Below are positions 33,691 through 43,677 of a stretch of 64,000 nucleotides of DNA, in pieces. Every line of letters begins with the position of its first letter. The first letter of the stretch is position 1. This DNA is from Rana temporaria (lineage: Eukaryota > Chordata > Amphibia > Anura > Ranidae): positions 33,204,006 to 33,268,005 of the forward strand of contig NC_053490.1 in assembly GCF_905171775.1 (NCBI RefSeq), read 5' to 3'. Position numbers and translations under genes: made by a program. The notes below the pieces were generated by a model, which did not search any database, was not told where the DNA came from, and saw nothing but the letters and a program-made list of their open reading frames with translations.

Positions 33691-34593
33691 TCAAAAGTAT
33701 TTGTGTGGCTAATTTTAGTCTAGATTACCAAAAGAAAAAGAAACCAAAACACGATTTAAAAAAGGCTCAGCGTTGACATTGATAGAATATGTGGCACAAA
33801 ATGTAGGACCTATATAGAAATACAAACACAGTGTCTCTTGTTTCAAAAATGCTGGCCAGCTCTGCCCCATTGGTTGTACCTAACATTGTTTTGATACATG
33901 CCGCCCCTTTGGTTCCATTGCAGTAAATAAGTGGAATCTAGAACCATACCCAATTATTACAAATGAGAGCATTCATCAAGGCACTATTTCATGTGTAGAT
34001 ATCCTGCCCCTCAGCATTGATTACATGAAAGACACTTCCTAATGTCCTCTGTCCAACCAACACAGAACAATACTTGGCCTGATCTGAATACACCCTACAT
34101 AAATTGTAATGAGGTAGATCATTTTTCCCATCTATATTTTGTGATGTCTACAAAAGCATTTGGCTCCCAAAATCCCATTGTGGTATCCAAGAGACATAAT
34201 AGCTTAATAAAAGGGTGCAACCAACAGACCAAACCCCCATCCCATGGCTTTCCATTTTCTAGGCCTCTGCTGATCCCATGTTTAAATTTCTTACCTTCCT
34301 CTCTCAAATTGCTCGTTTGTAACGTCGATTAATGACCGCGTAACCTACGTAACCTCCGCGTATGTATGAAACGCCACCCTCGTCACCTTTGCCATGCCCC
34401 TTATCAATGTGAAACGGAAATATGACGTTAACTGTGTAGGTTCTGGAATCGCGCGAATCTTCTCCGCGTAACCTACGTAAACACGTTGTTTGCATTCTCG
34501 ACACTCCGCATATGCATGAATCCCCGCCCTCATCTCCGCCCATGATGGGACATTTCCTCGTTTCCACGCCCCTAATCTCTGTGGGAAGGAAAG
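33691..34593. promoter_or_regulatory. Divergent spacer between MADF and Myb/SANT genes
   Basis: The two genes point away from each other across 0.9 kb. CCGCGTAACCTACGTAA occurs at about 34338-34354 and again at 34465-34481. Each is followed by related CCGC(G/A)TATG(T/C)ATGAA and GCCCT/ACCCTC blocks, making a diverged direct duplication of about 127 bp. A CpG-rich stretch with CTCCGCCC and AAGATGGCG (a YY1-like word) lies at 34520-34600. It may be a bidirectional promoter or the transposase-binding region. Open frames here are not convincing. Confidence 0.4.
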
Positions 34594-34924
34594 ATGGCGA
34601 TGTCACGGTGCTCTCATGGCGTAAGTGAAGGGACAGAGGCAGCACCGTCCCGATCCAGGCCAAAAAGATATAAAGCCACTAATATGGCTTTCGACTAAAT
34701 GGTGGAGTTAGTTTAAATCATGCGGAGGAAGGACTATGATGGTGAATTTGGGCCCTACAAGACCCCTAACTGCAGAAAGTCACACATTATGGACAAGGTG
34801 GCGAGGAGAATGAGGAAGATGTTTGGTGTCACCAGGTCCAAAGAGCAACTCAGGAAGCGTTGGTCCGACTTGAAATTGCGGGAGCCACATCACATGAAGA
34901 AGATTCTCAAAATTCTGCGGAAAA
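34594..34924 (+). pseudogene. Myb/SANT-like gene exon 1 with two nonsense codons
   Basis: One frame runs from ATG 34594 (MAMSRCSHGVSEGTEAAP, then SRPKRYKATNMAFD) through TAA at 34696 and TAA at 34714. It continues into MRRKDYDGEFGPYKTPNCRK and KWSDLK-like KRWSDLKLREPHH, ending at the donor A/GTAAGT after 34924. The residues on both sides of the stops read as one Myb/SANT-like domain of the NAIF1/MSANTD type, so I infer the gene originally began at 34594 and was damaged by two stops. A shorter product from the ATG at 34720 would lack the first helix. Such proteins are encoded beside the transposase in PIF/Harbinger elements. Confidence 0.65.
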
Positions 34925-35562
34925 GTAAGTCCATATTATTTTAGGGGGGGGGGTAATGTCTTCAAGAATGTGTTGACATGTAGATTTTGACATCTGCCTC
35001 CTTGGCCTGCTTGTACTTTTGAACACGTGTAGATACTGTATTGTGTTTATGTTAAATACCTACCTTTAACAAATATCATGAAATAGTAAACCACGTAATA
35101 TGACATCGTTTCGCAGAAATGCGAGGTTAGTCCAGGAACAACACACCTGGACATGGCTGACTGGCCCCAAACTTTGTTTGCAAACATTGTTGAAAAGCAA
35201 AATCCGAGAAATTAAATTGAGTGAATGTGACAGCCAAACAAGATTCATTCTCAACAGTGCTAATAAAGAAGATGTTTTCCCATCTGGAAATGCAGAGCAC
35301 CTGTGTCTCCACAATAAAAGCTGAAGTTTTAGTAGGGTCTCCGAGAATTACAGTTTTGGGGGGACATCCATGTGTGTCACTTCTTAGCAAAAAAGGGGCA
35401 GGATCAGAGCTTGGCCTAGAACTCCACCAAAAAAGTAGGTTTGCTGAAAGAAGAAAATAAAACAAAATAAAAAATGCCTCTTCTAAGCAATGTGTGCGAG
35501 TTCTGCTCTATAATATCTGTGTGCTGATGAGTATACCTTTTGTTTTTTCTTATTTCTTATAG

Positions 35563-35994
35563 GGGAAAGAAGACGCCAGCAATTGGAGGAGGCAGAGAGG
35601 GCCAGACACCCCCAAAATCACACACCTCCGCATGTGGAGGAGGAGGAGGCTGTGGAAGTAAGACAGGAGGATGTGGAAGTAAGACAGGAGGATGTGGAAG
35701 TAAGAGAGGAGGATGTGGAAGTAAGAGCGGAGGAAGGAAGAGAGGAGGAAGACTTAAATTTGGAGTTAGAATTCAGGGAAGATGAGGCGGAACTGGACGA
35801 AGCAGAATTGCGTGATTTTGAAGGGGTATTGATGGATAAAGAAGGAGTTCTGGAAGAAGATGGAGGAGTCGTGGATGATGAGGGGGAGGTGGTGGAAGAA
35901 GGAGGAGTCGTGGAGGATGAGGCTGAGGTGGTGGAAGAAGGAGGAGTGATAGAAGATGGCGAAATTGTGGATGTGGAAATTATCAGGCCATCAG
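35563..35994 (+). CDS. Myb/SANT-like gene exon 2, acidic repeat region
   Basis: The acceptor TTATTTCTTATAG and donor CAG/GTCAGT bracket 432 nt. The exon continues in phase 1 from exon 1 as RERRRQQLEEAERARHPQN. It is dominated by tandem acidic units VEVRQED/VEVREED (four copies, about 35655-35735) and EVVEEGGV-type units (about 35865-35960). The strong acidity suggests an activation or linker segment, but no known domain follows. The internal tandem repeats are coding, in contrast to the minisatellites elsewhere. Confidence 0.65.
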
Positions 35995-36086
35995 GTCAGT
36001 GTCACCCCAACTTTAATAGGGCAAAACATATGCAGATAGGCCGGAAACTCTTTACATATTTTGAATGCCAATTTGTTTGTTTTTAG

Positions 36087-36544
36087 GGGATGAAGATGGT
36101 GTAGCACATTTTTCACGTGCAAGTGCTTCAATAATAGTACAGCAGGTAATGGAGTGCAGCACGGAAATGGACAATATGCGGGAAAGGATGGTCGTCATGG
36201 AGCAGAATGTTCGAAATGTCATTTTGGAGTGCAGCACGGAAATGGACAACATGCGCCAAAGGATGATAGTCATCGAACAGAATTTCAAAAATATCATTGA
36301 CAATGACGGGCCGTGTCAAAGACTGAAACACCCCCCCGCCCATCCCCCGCCCCCCCAACCATTTACATTTTTTGTATTTAACAATACGCCAAAATTTCAA
36401 GATGCACACACAGTGTGCCAACATGTGCTATCTGCCATCACAGAATATCTATTGTCTGTGCTTTGTGGGTACAAACCCCTCCTCGATCCTCAAGTAGTTG
36501 AGAGGAAGAAGGGTTTGCTCCCACAAAATAATGGCCCTATATAA
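36087..36544 (+). CDS. Myb/SANT-like gene exon 3, coiled coil and stop
   Basis: The acceptor TTTGTTTTTAG precedes 36087. The frame continues in phase from exon 2 (GDEDGVAHFSRASAS) to TAA at 36542-36544. It contains a duplicated helix, MECSTEMDNMRERMVVMEQN then LECSTEMDNMRQRMIVIEQN, a heptad pattern suited to self-association. A proline run (PPAHPPPPQP) and an unassigned C-terminus (CQHVLSAITEYLLSVL) follow. From 34720 the three exons total 1095 nt, 364 residues, without interruption. Confidence 0.62.
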
Positions 36545-36686
36545 ATTTAAAATGACACTATACCAGCTGCCACTTTAAAAAATGTATTTCACTTCTATAA
36601 ATTTACCCAAATAATGCAACAATGTTGGTAAATAGCAGTGCAGCACACCTAATATAAACCATTAAAAAAGAAAAAAAAAACATATG

Positions 36687-36783
<97 letters not shown>

Positions 36784-36839
36784 CAAAATATAAATAAAAA
36801 ACAATGTACAATAATGTCAAAATAGCTTTCTAAAAGTCT
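36545..36839. other. AT-rich spacer with (TA)n
   Basis: A TA run of about 46 units occupies 36691-36782. No gene. Confidence 0.8.
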
Positions 36840-37014
36840 CTACTGATCCAGTGCATAATAGAGATGGAGGCTGTGAATAACAACAGCCTCTAAAACACCA
36901 CGTGTGAAGGCTAAAAAGACATTAGAGTCCACTGGAGACATCTTGTGATTCAAGTCTTTCAATCCATCTACCATTGTAGTGGAAAAAATCCCATCCATAT
37001 ACACACTGGCATGC
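36840..37014 (-). CDS. Short unidentified minus-strand frame, possible terminal exon
   Basis: From about 37014 the minus strand reads VYMDGIFSTTMVDGLKDLNH, then SPVDSNVFLAFTRGVLEAVV and a short tail ending HLYYALDQ with TAG at 36842-36840. A CAG acceptor (TTGCATGCCAG) precedes it. Composition and codon pattern look protein-like, but I do not recognise a family. It could be the last exon of another protein of the same transposon. Low confidence. Confidence 0.25.
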
Positions 37015-37086
37015 AATCTTCACCTAGTGAGAAATACTTGTCACCGCTTCCATAAGCCTCTCTGTTACAGTAGCACACAATACACA

Positions 37087-37372
37087 ATGGGGGTCAATTA
37101 CTAAAGGAAAATCCGCTTTGCACTACAAGTGCAAACTACAAGTGCAAAGTGCACTTGGAAGTGCAGTCGCTGTAAATCTGAGGGGTAGATCTGAAATGAG
37201 GGGAAGCTCTGCTGATTTTATTATCCAATCATGTGCAAGCTAAAATGCTGTTTTTTATTTTCCTTGCATGTCCCCCTCGGATCTACAGCGACTGCACTTC
37301 CAAATGCACTTTGTACTTGCAGTTTGTTTGCACTTGTAGTGCAAAGTGGATTTGCCTTTAGTAAATAATCGC
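37087..37372. mobile_element. Palindromic MITE (TTACTAAAGG...CTTTAGTAAA)
   Basis: GGGGGTCAATTACTAAAGG with TCCGCTTTGCACTACAAGTG on the left is mirrored by CACTTGTAGTGCAAAGTGGA and CCTTTAGTAAATAATCG on the right. The arms cover nearly the whole element. No clear target duplication could be fixed. A very common frog repeat, from memory. Confidence 0.7.
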
Positions 37373-38010
37373 TAATGTGTGTGCCCCTGCAATCCAACGG
37401 TGCCAACCACCTCAGCTCTGCTCTCCTCCACCTTTCCCAGCCTCTAGCGGGGGACCCCCCTCCGCAATGCTCAGAGCAGGGAAGAGAGGAAGATATAAAG
37501 ATCTGTAAATACCTTGTGGAGACAGGAGTATCCATACTGCATACCACACACAGTATGACATATTGATTGATTGCAGAGGCTCTGCACTGAGACTAGCATA
37601 CCTTCTGTGACCCGCCGAAGCTCTGCAGAGGGAGGTGGGGCGAGATCCCCATGCCGACTGCCGGGAGAAGAGGGGGAGACCAGCGGGGAGATAAGCTGAA
37701 TGCTGCTCTGTACCAAAGGTACCTGACACCGCGAGAGACAGACACACACACAGCACACTGCCGTAACAGAGAGGATTAATACCATAGGAGTACACAAGCA
37801 CCTCAGAATTTTTTGGGTAGGGCTTATATTGCAGCCCTCCTGGAAAAAAGCGCTAGGTCTTATTTACGGAGTAGGTCTTATTTTCGGGGGGAAATGTTAT
37901 ATGCTCAAAGATTTGTGTGTTTGTGATATTGTGTGTTGATATGTTCCCCTGTAACCCTTCCCCCTCTTTGTTTCTATTAGATAGCACAGCCCCCTAGCTA
38001 GACATTCCCC
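37373..38010. other. No gene; fragment of a palindromic AATAAGACC repeat
   Basis: At about 37818-37890 AGGTCTTATTTACGGAGTAG and AGGTCTTATTTTCGGGG resemble the block at 39173-39258 (AAGACCTACCCTGAAAATAAG...GGCTTATTTTCAGGGAAACA), a dispersed repeat. The minus-strand frames at 37412-37801 have no recognisable domain. Confidence 0.5.
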
Positions 38011-38167
38011 GGTGTTCTATCAGATTAACGCTACCCATCAGATTGTGCAACGGAAGTGACGTTTCGACCAAAAAAAAATCTTACTGCACATGCGCAATGC
38101 GTTCCACTGCTCTATGCGTTCCAAACGCTTCATGATCTTACAGGTAGCGGTCATCTGATAGAACACC
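38011..38167. mobile_element. Short inverted-repeat element
   Basis: GGTGTTCTATCAGATTAACG is inverted at the right as CGGTCATCTGATAGAACACC, giving about 25-bp termini around 107 bp of unrelated sequence. No target duplication could be confirmed. Confidence 0.65.
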
Positions 38168-38244
38168 CATGCGGACATCTTACTACACCCAACTATGTCT
38201 TAAAGTCATTTTAGAAATAAAGTGAGCGTATATAAATAAATATA

Positions 38245-38935
38245 GGCCTGGATTCACGTAGGAGATACGACAGCGTATCTCCAGATACGCCGTCGTATCT
38301 CTGAGTCCGAGGCGTCGCATCTTGGCGCCTGATTCAAAGAATCAGATACGCCAGAATTAGTATAAGATCCGACGCTAGGGGCGTGTATGCTGATTTACGC
38401 CTAGAAATATGTAAATCAGCTAGATACGCCAATTCACGAACATACGCCCGGCCGCCGCATTACAGATACGCCGTTTACGTTAGGCTTTTTCCGGCGTAAA
38501 GTTACCCCTGCTATATGAGGCGTATATGAGGCGTACCAATGTTAAGTATGGACGTCGGGCCAGCGTCAAATTTTTTGTCGATTACGTCGCTTGTGCAAGT
38601 CGTTCGCGAAAAGGGCTGTGCGTAATTTACATTCACGTCGAAAGCATTGGCTTCTTGCGGGTTAATTTGGAACATGCGCACTGGGATACTTTCACGGACG
38701 GCGCATGCGCCGTTCGTAAAAAGCGTCATTTATGTGGGGTCACAATAAATTTAAATAACACACGCCCACATCTTCCACATTTGAATTAGGCGGGCTTACA
38801 CCGGCCTATTTACGCTACACCGCCGCAACTTTGGTTTGTAAATACTGCACTTGCCTGTCAAAGTTGCGGAGGCGTAACGTAAATAGGATACGTTACGCCC
38901 GCACAAAGATGCGCTCTTCTACGTGAATCCGGGCC
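38245..38935. mobile_element. GGCCTGGATTCACG MITE, ATA duplication
   Basis: Starts GGCCTGGATTCACGTAGGAG and ends ...CTACGTGAATCCGGGCC, flanked by ATA (38242-38244, 38936-38938). Internal landmarks GATACGCCGTCGTATC and GCGCATGCGCC are shared with the other members. Confidence 0.85.
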
Positions 38936-39997
38936 ATAGTATATTGACATCTGTGATGCTGTTTGGATGTTTAATCTTGAAAACTTAAAGGTTTAGCGCT
39001 GAGCTGTGCAGGGTGCACCAACATGGCGTCCGCCACCTTCCTACCGCTGGCGACCAGCTTCTTCCCAAATGTAACATAAAAAGAGCATCACCGATTTTGG
39101 CATTTTAACTTTGTTCAAACTGGGGATTCCTGACAGGCAGGGAGGGAGGGAGGGAGAGCACGTTATATGGTAAGACCTACCCTGAAAATAAGCCCTACTG
39201 GGTCTTTTCTTGCCAAAATAAATATAAGACCCCGGCTTATTTTCAGGGAAACACGGGTAGTAAATAAGCCCATCAGTGAAGAAGAAGAATTACTTATTTG
39301 CAAAAATGTTATAACAGAGACAAAGAATTTTTTTTTTTTTTTTGTATTTAAAAATGTTGTTTAGCTAAAAATAAAAAAATAAAACAATGGTGATTAAATG
39401 CCACCAAAAGAAAGATCTATCTGTTTTCAGATAGGTACAGTGTTGTATGACCGCGCAATTGTCATTCAAAGTGTGACAGCGCAGAAATCTGAAAATTGGC
39501 CTGGGCAGGAAGGGGGTGAAAGTGCCCAGAAGGCAGGTGGTAAAACCTATACCCAAAAACAAGGTTTATAGGGTATCAACTTTCAATGATTAATAATTAC
39601 ATTAAACTGAAGGCTTTTATTGAACACAAATACAACATAAGTGCATACGTTTATTTATTAAATAATTCATATACTGTATACAAAACAACGCCACGCATGC
39701 AGTGTTAACAAAAAAAGTTTCAATAAAATATATAAATAAGGGGCCACAGGTCCTACTTAGATTCGTTGGGACTTTTCAAGCTCCCGCCGCCATTCGTGGT
39801 ATGGGAAACCGGCAGTGAAGCCTTTTGGCCCAGTGGTGGGATAAAGAGGAGGGGGGGCCGAACTTTCGAGTGATCGTGCTGCGGCGAGATCTCTCCGAAG
39901 TGGGGATGGGTACCTGTCAGAAACAGGTACCCCCCCCCCCCCCGAAAGGGAGGGCAGATAAGAGGAGCTTCCACTTTTGGGTGGAACTTAACTGTAA
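38936..39997. other. Intergenic stretch of repeat fragments
   Basis: Contains the palindromic AATAAGACC block (39173-39258) and a CCACTT/AAGTGG-family fragment on the minus strand (about 39395-39542, CCACCAAAAGAAAGATCTA). A C run lies at about 39931-39944, and a GTGGAACTTAAC end of another MITE just before 39995. No gene. Confidence 0.55.
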
Positions 39998-40742
39998 AGC
40001 CCTGTACACCCGGCCGGGTTTCTCGTCAGGAAAAAAACTTCGGTTTTCCTGATGAGATTCCTGGCAAGCTTTCTTGCTGTACACACACCATTCAAAAGAA
40101 CCGCCGTTCTTTTGAAAGGCAAGAACGCGGTGACGTAATCGACTCCGACGAGCATGCGCTCGTCACATTCGATGACGTTGCCGTCATCTTGCTACGCCCT
40201 ACACTATGACTACACTCCGAAGTCTCATCGAGCATGCGCGGGTTTCCATGGAGGCAGGTAAGTATACACACACTCGGGTTTCTCAGCAGGAAAACACTGC
40301 TGAGATTCCCGACGAGAAAATAGAGAGCAGGTTCTCTATTTTTCTTGTCGAGATTCCCGTCAGTTTTCTCGACTAAAAACCATACACACGAAAGTTTTTC
40401 TCGGCAAAAAGCTCTACCGGCAGTTTTCTTGCCGTTTCTTGCCCAGAAAACCGTGCGTGTGTATGGCCTCGTACACACGACCGAGTTCCTCGGCAAAAAC
40501 CAGCAAGAAACTTGCTGGGAGATATTCTTTTGCCGAGGAAACCGGTCGTGTGTACATTTTCGTTGAGGAAACTGTCGAGAAACTCGACGAGCCAAAAAGA
40601 AAACGTGTTCTCTATTTCCTTGACGGGAATAGAGAAACTTGCCTTGTCGAGTTCCTCGAAAGCCTAACAAGGAACTCGACGAGGAAAACAATGTGTTTCG
40701 CCCGTCGAGTTCCTCGGTCGTGTGTACGAGGCTTATGAGGCC
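39998..40742. mobile_element. GTACAC-type MITE interrupted by a second one (TAA duplication)
   Basis: AGCCCTGTACACCC at the left and GTGTGTAT//GAGGCC at the right are the two ends, flanked by TAA (39995-39997, 40743-40745). Its right terminal repeat is split by the MITE at 40465-40733. The interior holds TTTCTCGTCAGGAAAA-type inverted blocks. Confidence 0.75.
40465..40733. mobile_element. Palindromic GGCCTCGTACACACG MITE inserted in another MITE's end
   Basis: A 269-bp palindrome with ends GGCCTCGTACACACGACCGA and TCGGTCGTGTGTACGAGGC, flanked by TAT (40462-40464, 40734-40736). Across it the terminus of the outer MITE continues as GTGTGTAT-GAGGCC. A close sister is at 46394-46663. Confidence 0.82.
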
Positions 40743-40745
40743 TAA

Positions 40746-41197
40746 TGAACAAATGCTGAAATAATTAATAATTCAGCCAAGGACCTGTCTTTTCAATCAC
40801 ATCATGACAGCTTACTTATTATGATCGTCAGCTCCAACTAGTGGCCATAATGTGGTATTTTCCTGATTCGCTCTATTTTGTATAAACAAATAGCATTCAA
40901 CCTGAAAAGACAAATAACCTAATCACATTTGTTTTTGTATTCACACAGAATGAATGTTCATGAATGAATAGCGAATACTTTTATAGATACATCCCTTTGA
41001 ATTAGTGAATAAGGCTTGTCAAAGATAAGCAGATCTCTCTCTGAGGCCAAGAGATGTCCTTGCTGTTGTTTCTCGTTTGGCTCACTCAATGGTCTGAAGC
41101 AGCACATGTTGTGGTTACCCAACTTGTAAGGAGGCATTAAGATTTTTCAGCAAGCGACCATCCCCTACAATAAATACAAAACAGGCTAATACACATG
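40746..41197. other. No feature recognised
   Basis: AT-balanced intergenic DNA. I see no coding frame, tandem repeat or transposon end. Confidence 0.5.
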
Positions 41198-41866
41198 GGG
41201 CTAGATTCAGGTAGAATTAGGCGGGCGTAGCGTATCTCAGATACTCTACGCCACCGTAAGTTTGAGCAGCAAGTCCTGTATTCACAAAAAACTTGCGCTG
41301 AAACTTACGGCGGCGCAGTGTAACTGGGCCGGCGTAAGCCCGCCTAATTCAAAATAGGCTGGTTGGGGGCGTGTTCTATGTAAAATACTAGTGACCCCTA
41401 GTATTTGACGTTTTTAATGAACGGCGCATGCGCCGTCCGTGGACCTATCCCAGGGCGCATGCTCCAAATGACGTCGGCAAATCGTCATGCTTTCGACGTG
41501 AACGTAAATTACGGCCAGCCCCATTCACGGACGAGTTACGCAAACGATGTAAAATTTACAAATTTCAACGCGGGAACGACGGCCATACTTAACATTGGCT
41601 GCTCCATGTATTTAGTGGAATAACTTTATCTAGCGTATCTAGCTGATTTACATATTCTAGGCGTAAATCAGCGTACACGCCCCTAGCGGCCAGCGTAAAT
41701 ATGCAGTTAAGATATGACGGCGTAGGAGACTTACGCCGGTCGTATCTTAGCAACATTTAAGCGTATCTCAGTTTGAGCATACGCTTAAAGTTGCGACGGC
41801 GGAGATTCAGACTTACGACGGCGTATCTGCTGATACGCCCGTCGTAAGTCTATGTGAATCTACCCC
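41198..41866. mobile_element. GGGCTAGATTCAG MITE, ATG duplication
   Basis: Starts GGGCTAGATTCAGGTAGA and ends ...ATGTGAATCTACCCC, flanked by ATG (41195-41197, 41867-41869). Same family plan as 38245-38935. Confidence 0.82.
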
Positions 41867-41985
41867 ATGGGATCAAGTTACCTATGTACACCATTATCCG
41901 GGTAGCAATAGAATGCATTACAAGTCATAAAGGTCCCCATTACATTGTCATGTTTCTTTCCTTGATTTCTTTCCTTGATGTTTAA

Positions 41986-42974
41986 CCACTTAAGGACCGC
42001 CTCCTGCACATATACGTCGGCAGAATGGCACGGCTGGGCACAAGCACGTATATATACGTCCTGTACTTGTACCCAGCCGTGGGTCGCGGGCGCGCGCCCG
42101 CGGCGCGCACCCGCGACCCGGTCCGAAGCTCCGGGACCGCGGGTCCCGCGGACCCGATCGCCGCTCGAGTGCGGCGATCGGTCCCCGAAGCTGAAGAACG
42201 GGGAGAGCCGTGTGTAAACATGGCTTCCCCGTGCTTCACTGTGGCGGCGTATCGATCGCGTCATCCCCTTTATAGGGGAGACACGATCGATGATGTCACA
42301 CCTACAGCCACACCCCCCTACAGTTGTAAACACTCACAAAGTGAAGCCTAACTCCTACAGCGCCCCCTGTGGTTAACTCCCAAACTGCAACTGTCATTTT
42401 CACAATAAAGAATGCAATTTAAATGCATTTTTTGCTGTGAAAATGACAATGGTCCCAAAAATGTGTCAAAATTGTCCGAAGTGTCCGCCATAATGTCGCA
42501 GTCATGAAAAAAATCGCTGATCGCCGCCATTAGTAGTAAAAAAAAATAAAAAATAAAAATGCAATAAAACTATCCCCTATATTGTAAACGCTATAAATTT
42601 TGCGCAAATCAACCGATAAACGATTATTGCGATTTTTTTTACCAAAAATAGGTAGAAGAATACGTATCGGACTAAACTGAGGGGAAAAAAAAATTATATA
42701 TGTTTTTGGGGGATATTTATTATAGCAAAAAGTAAAAAATATTGCATTTTTTTCAAAATTGTCGCTCTATTTTAGTTTATAGCGCAAAAACTAAAACCCG
42801 CAGATGTGATCAAATACCACCAAAAGAAAGCTCTATTTGTGGGGAAAAAAGGACGCCAATTTTGTTTGGGAGCCACGTCGCACGACCGCGCAATTGTCTG
42901 TTAAAGCGACGCAGTCCCGAACTGTAAAAACACCTTGGGTCTTTAGCCAGCATATTGGTCCGGGGCTTAAGTGG
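41986..42974 (-). mobile_element. TTAA-family element just past KLHL35
   Basis: CCACTTAAGGACCGCC at the left and GGGGCTTAAGTGG at the right. TTAA precedes it and ATAA (decayed TTAA) follows. The GC-rich block (about 42080-42200) contains paired GATCGGTCCCCG/CGATCGGGTCC-like arms. The right edge lies 173 bp beyond the KLHL35 stop codon, so the KLHL35 3' untranslated region may run into it. A minus-strand AATAAA is present at about 42716-42721 inside the element. Confidence 0.8.
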
Positions 42975-43147
42975 ATAATGACTCTGAATCTATATGACTA
43001 CACCATGCCCAGTCCGGTGTCCACAATGTCCATTTCTTGGTCCATATATAACAAAGATAACAGGAGAGCTCCAGTGGTGACTGTCCCTCTTGACCTCTGT
43101 TTGTGCCGACTCTTTTTTGAATCCTCTCCTGTGATTGGTCAGTTCAG

Positions 43148-43336
43148 TCATGTGCTCTGTCTCTGCAGAACTGTGACACATCCGTGGTGACTGATGCTGC
43201 GTAGCAGTGGCTGCCCCTCGGAAACCATATTTGTCCTTGGATCGTATACAAAAGTTTTCTCTGTCCCTTCGCCGTTCTCATCTCTGCCGCCCATAATATA
43301 GATCTTCCCTCCGCAGACCGTCACCCCACAGCTTTC
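43148..43336 (-). CDS. KLHL35: KLHL35-like coding exon 6 (last kelch repeat, stop)
   Basis: 62 codons plus TGA; residues 519-580. The acceptor TTCTTGTTCTGCAG is followed by ESCGVTVCGGKIYIMGGRDE, a kelch blade with the double glycine, and the exon ends SHHGCVTVLQRQST. The final segment (SISHHGCVTV) matches the end of vertebrate KLHL35/KLHL24 proteins as I remember them. It joins in phase 0 to the donor CTG/GTGAGA at 44817. Exons 4, 5 and 6 are each exactly 189 nt. Confidence 0.9.
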   Translation of the reverse strand, partial: ESCGVTVCGGKIYIMGGRDENGEGTEKTFVYDPRTNMVSEGQPLLRSISHHGCVTVLQRQST

Positions 43337-43677
43337 CTGCAGAACAAGAAAGACATCATTTCAGTTTTATTACAGCTGAACCCCAACATTCAGTCTTGCA
43401 CGGTTGGACCGGCTCCTCTCCTGTACTGAAATGGCTTACTCTGATTTCACTGCACACAGTGAGCTTCTTACAAAGCTGCAACAAGTCAGAGAGAGCCAAT
43501 CATTTTCTGGCTGGAGGACATTCAGCATCATCTAGACCAGGGGTGCCCAACCACCAGATGTGGCTCGCCACCTCCTGTTCTGAGATGGAGCATTGGCAAG
43601 TCTAGATTGCAGGTTCCTGACCAGCCATCCCGAATCATCATTGTGAAAGGAGCTGGTGTTCTGTTGAGAAATGCCCC

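Noticed and set aside
34304..34663. 119-residue minus-strand frame between the MADF and Myb/SANT genes
   Set aside because: No domain; it overlaps the duplicated CpG-rich spacer and the Myb/SANT start on the other strand.
35540..35785. Glycine/cysteine-rich frame over Myb/SANT exon 2
   Set aside because: Wrong phase of the acidic tandem repeat; the phase that continues from exon 1 gives the E/D-rich sequence.
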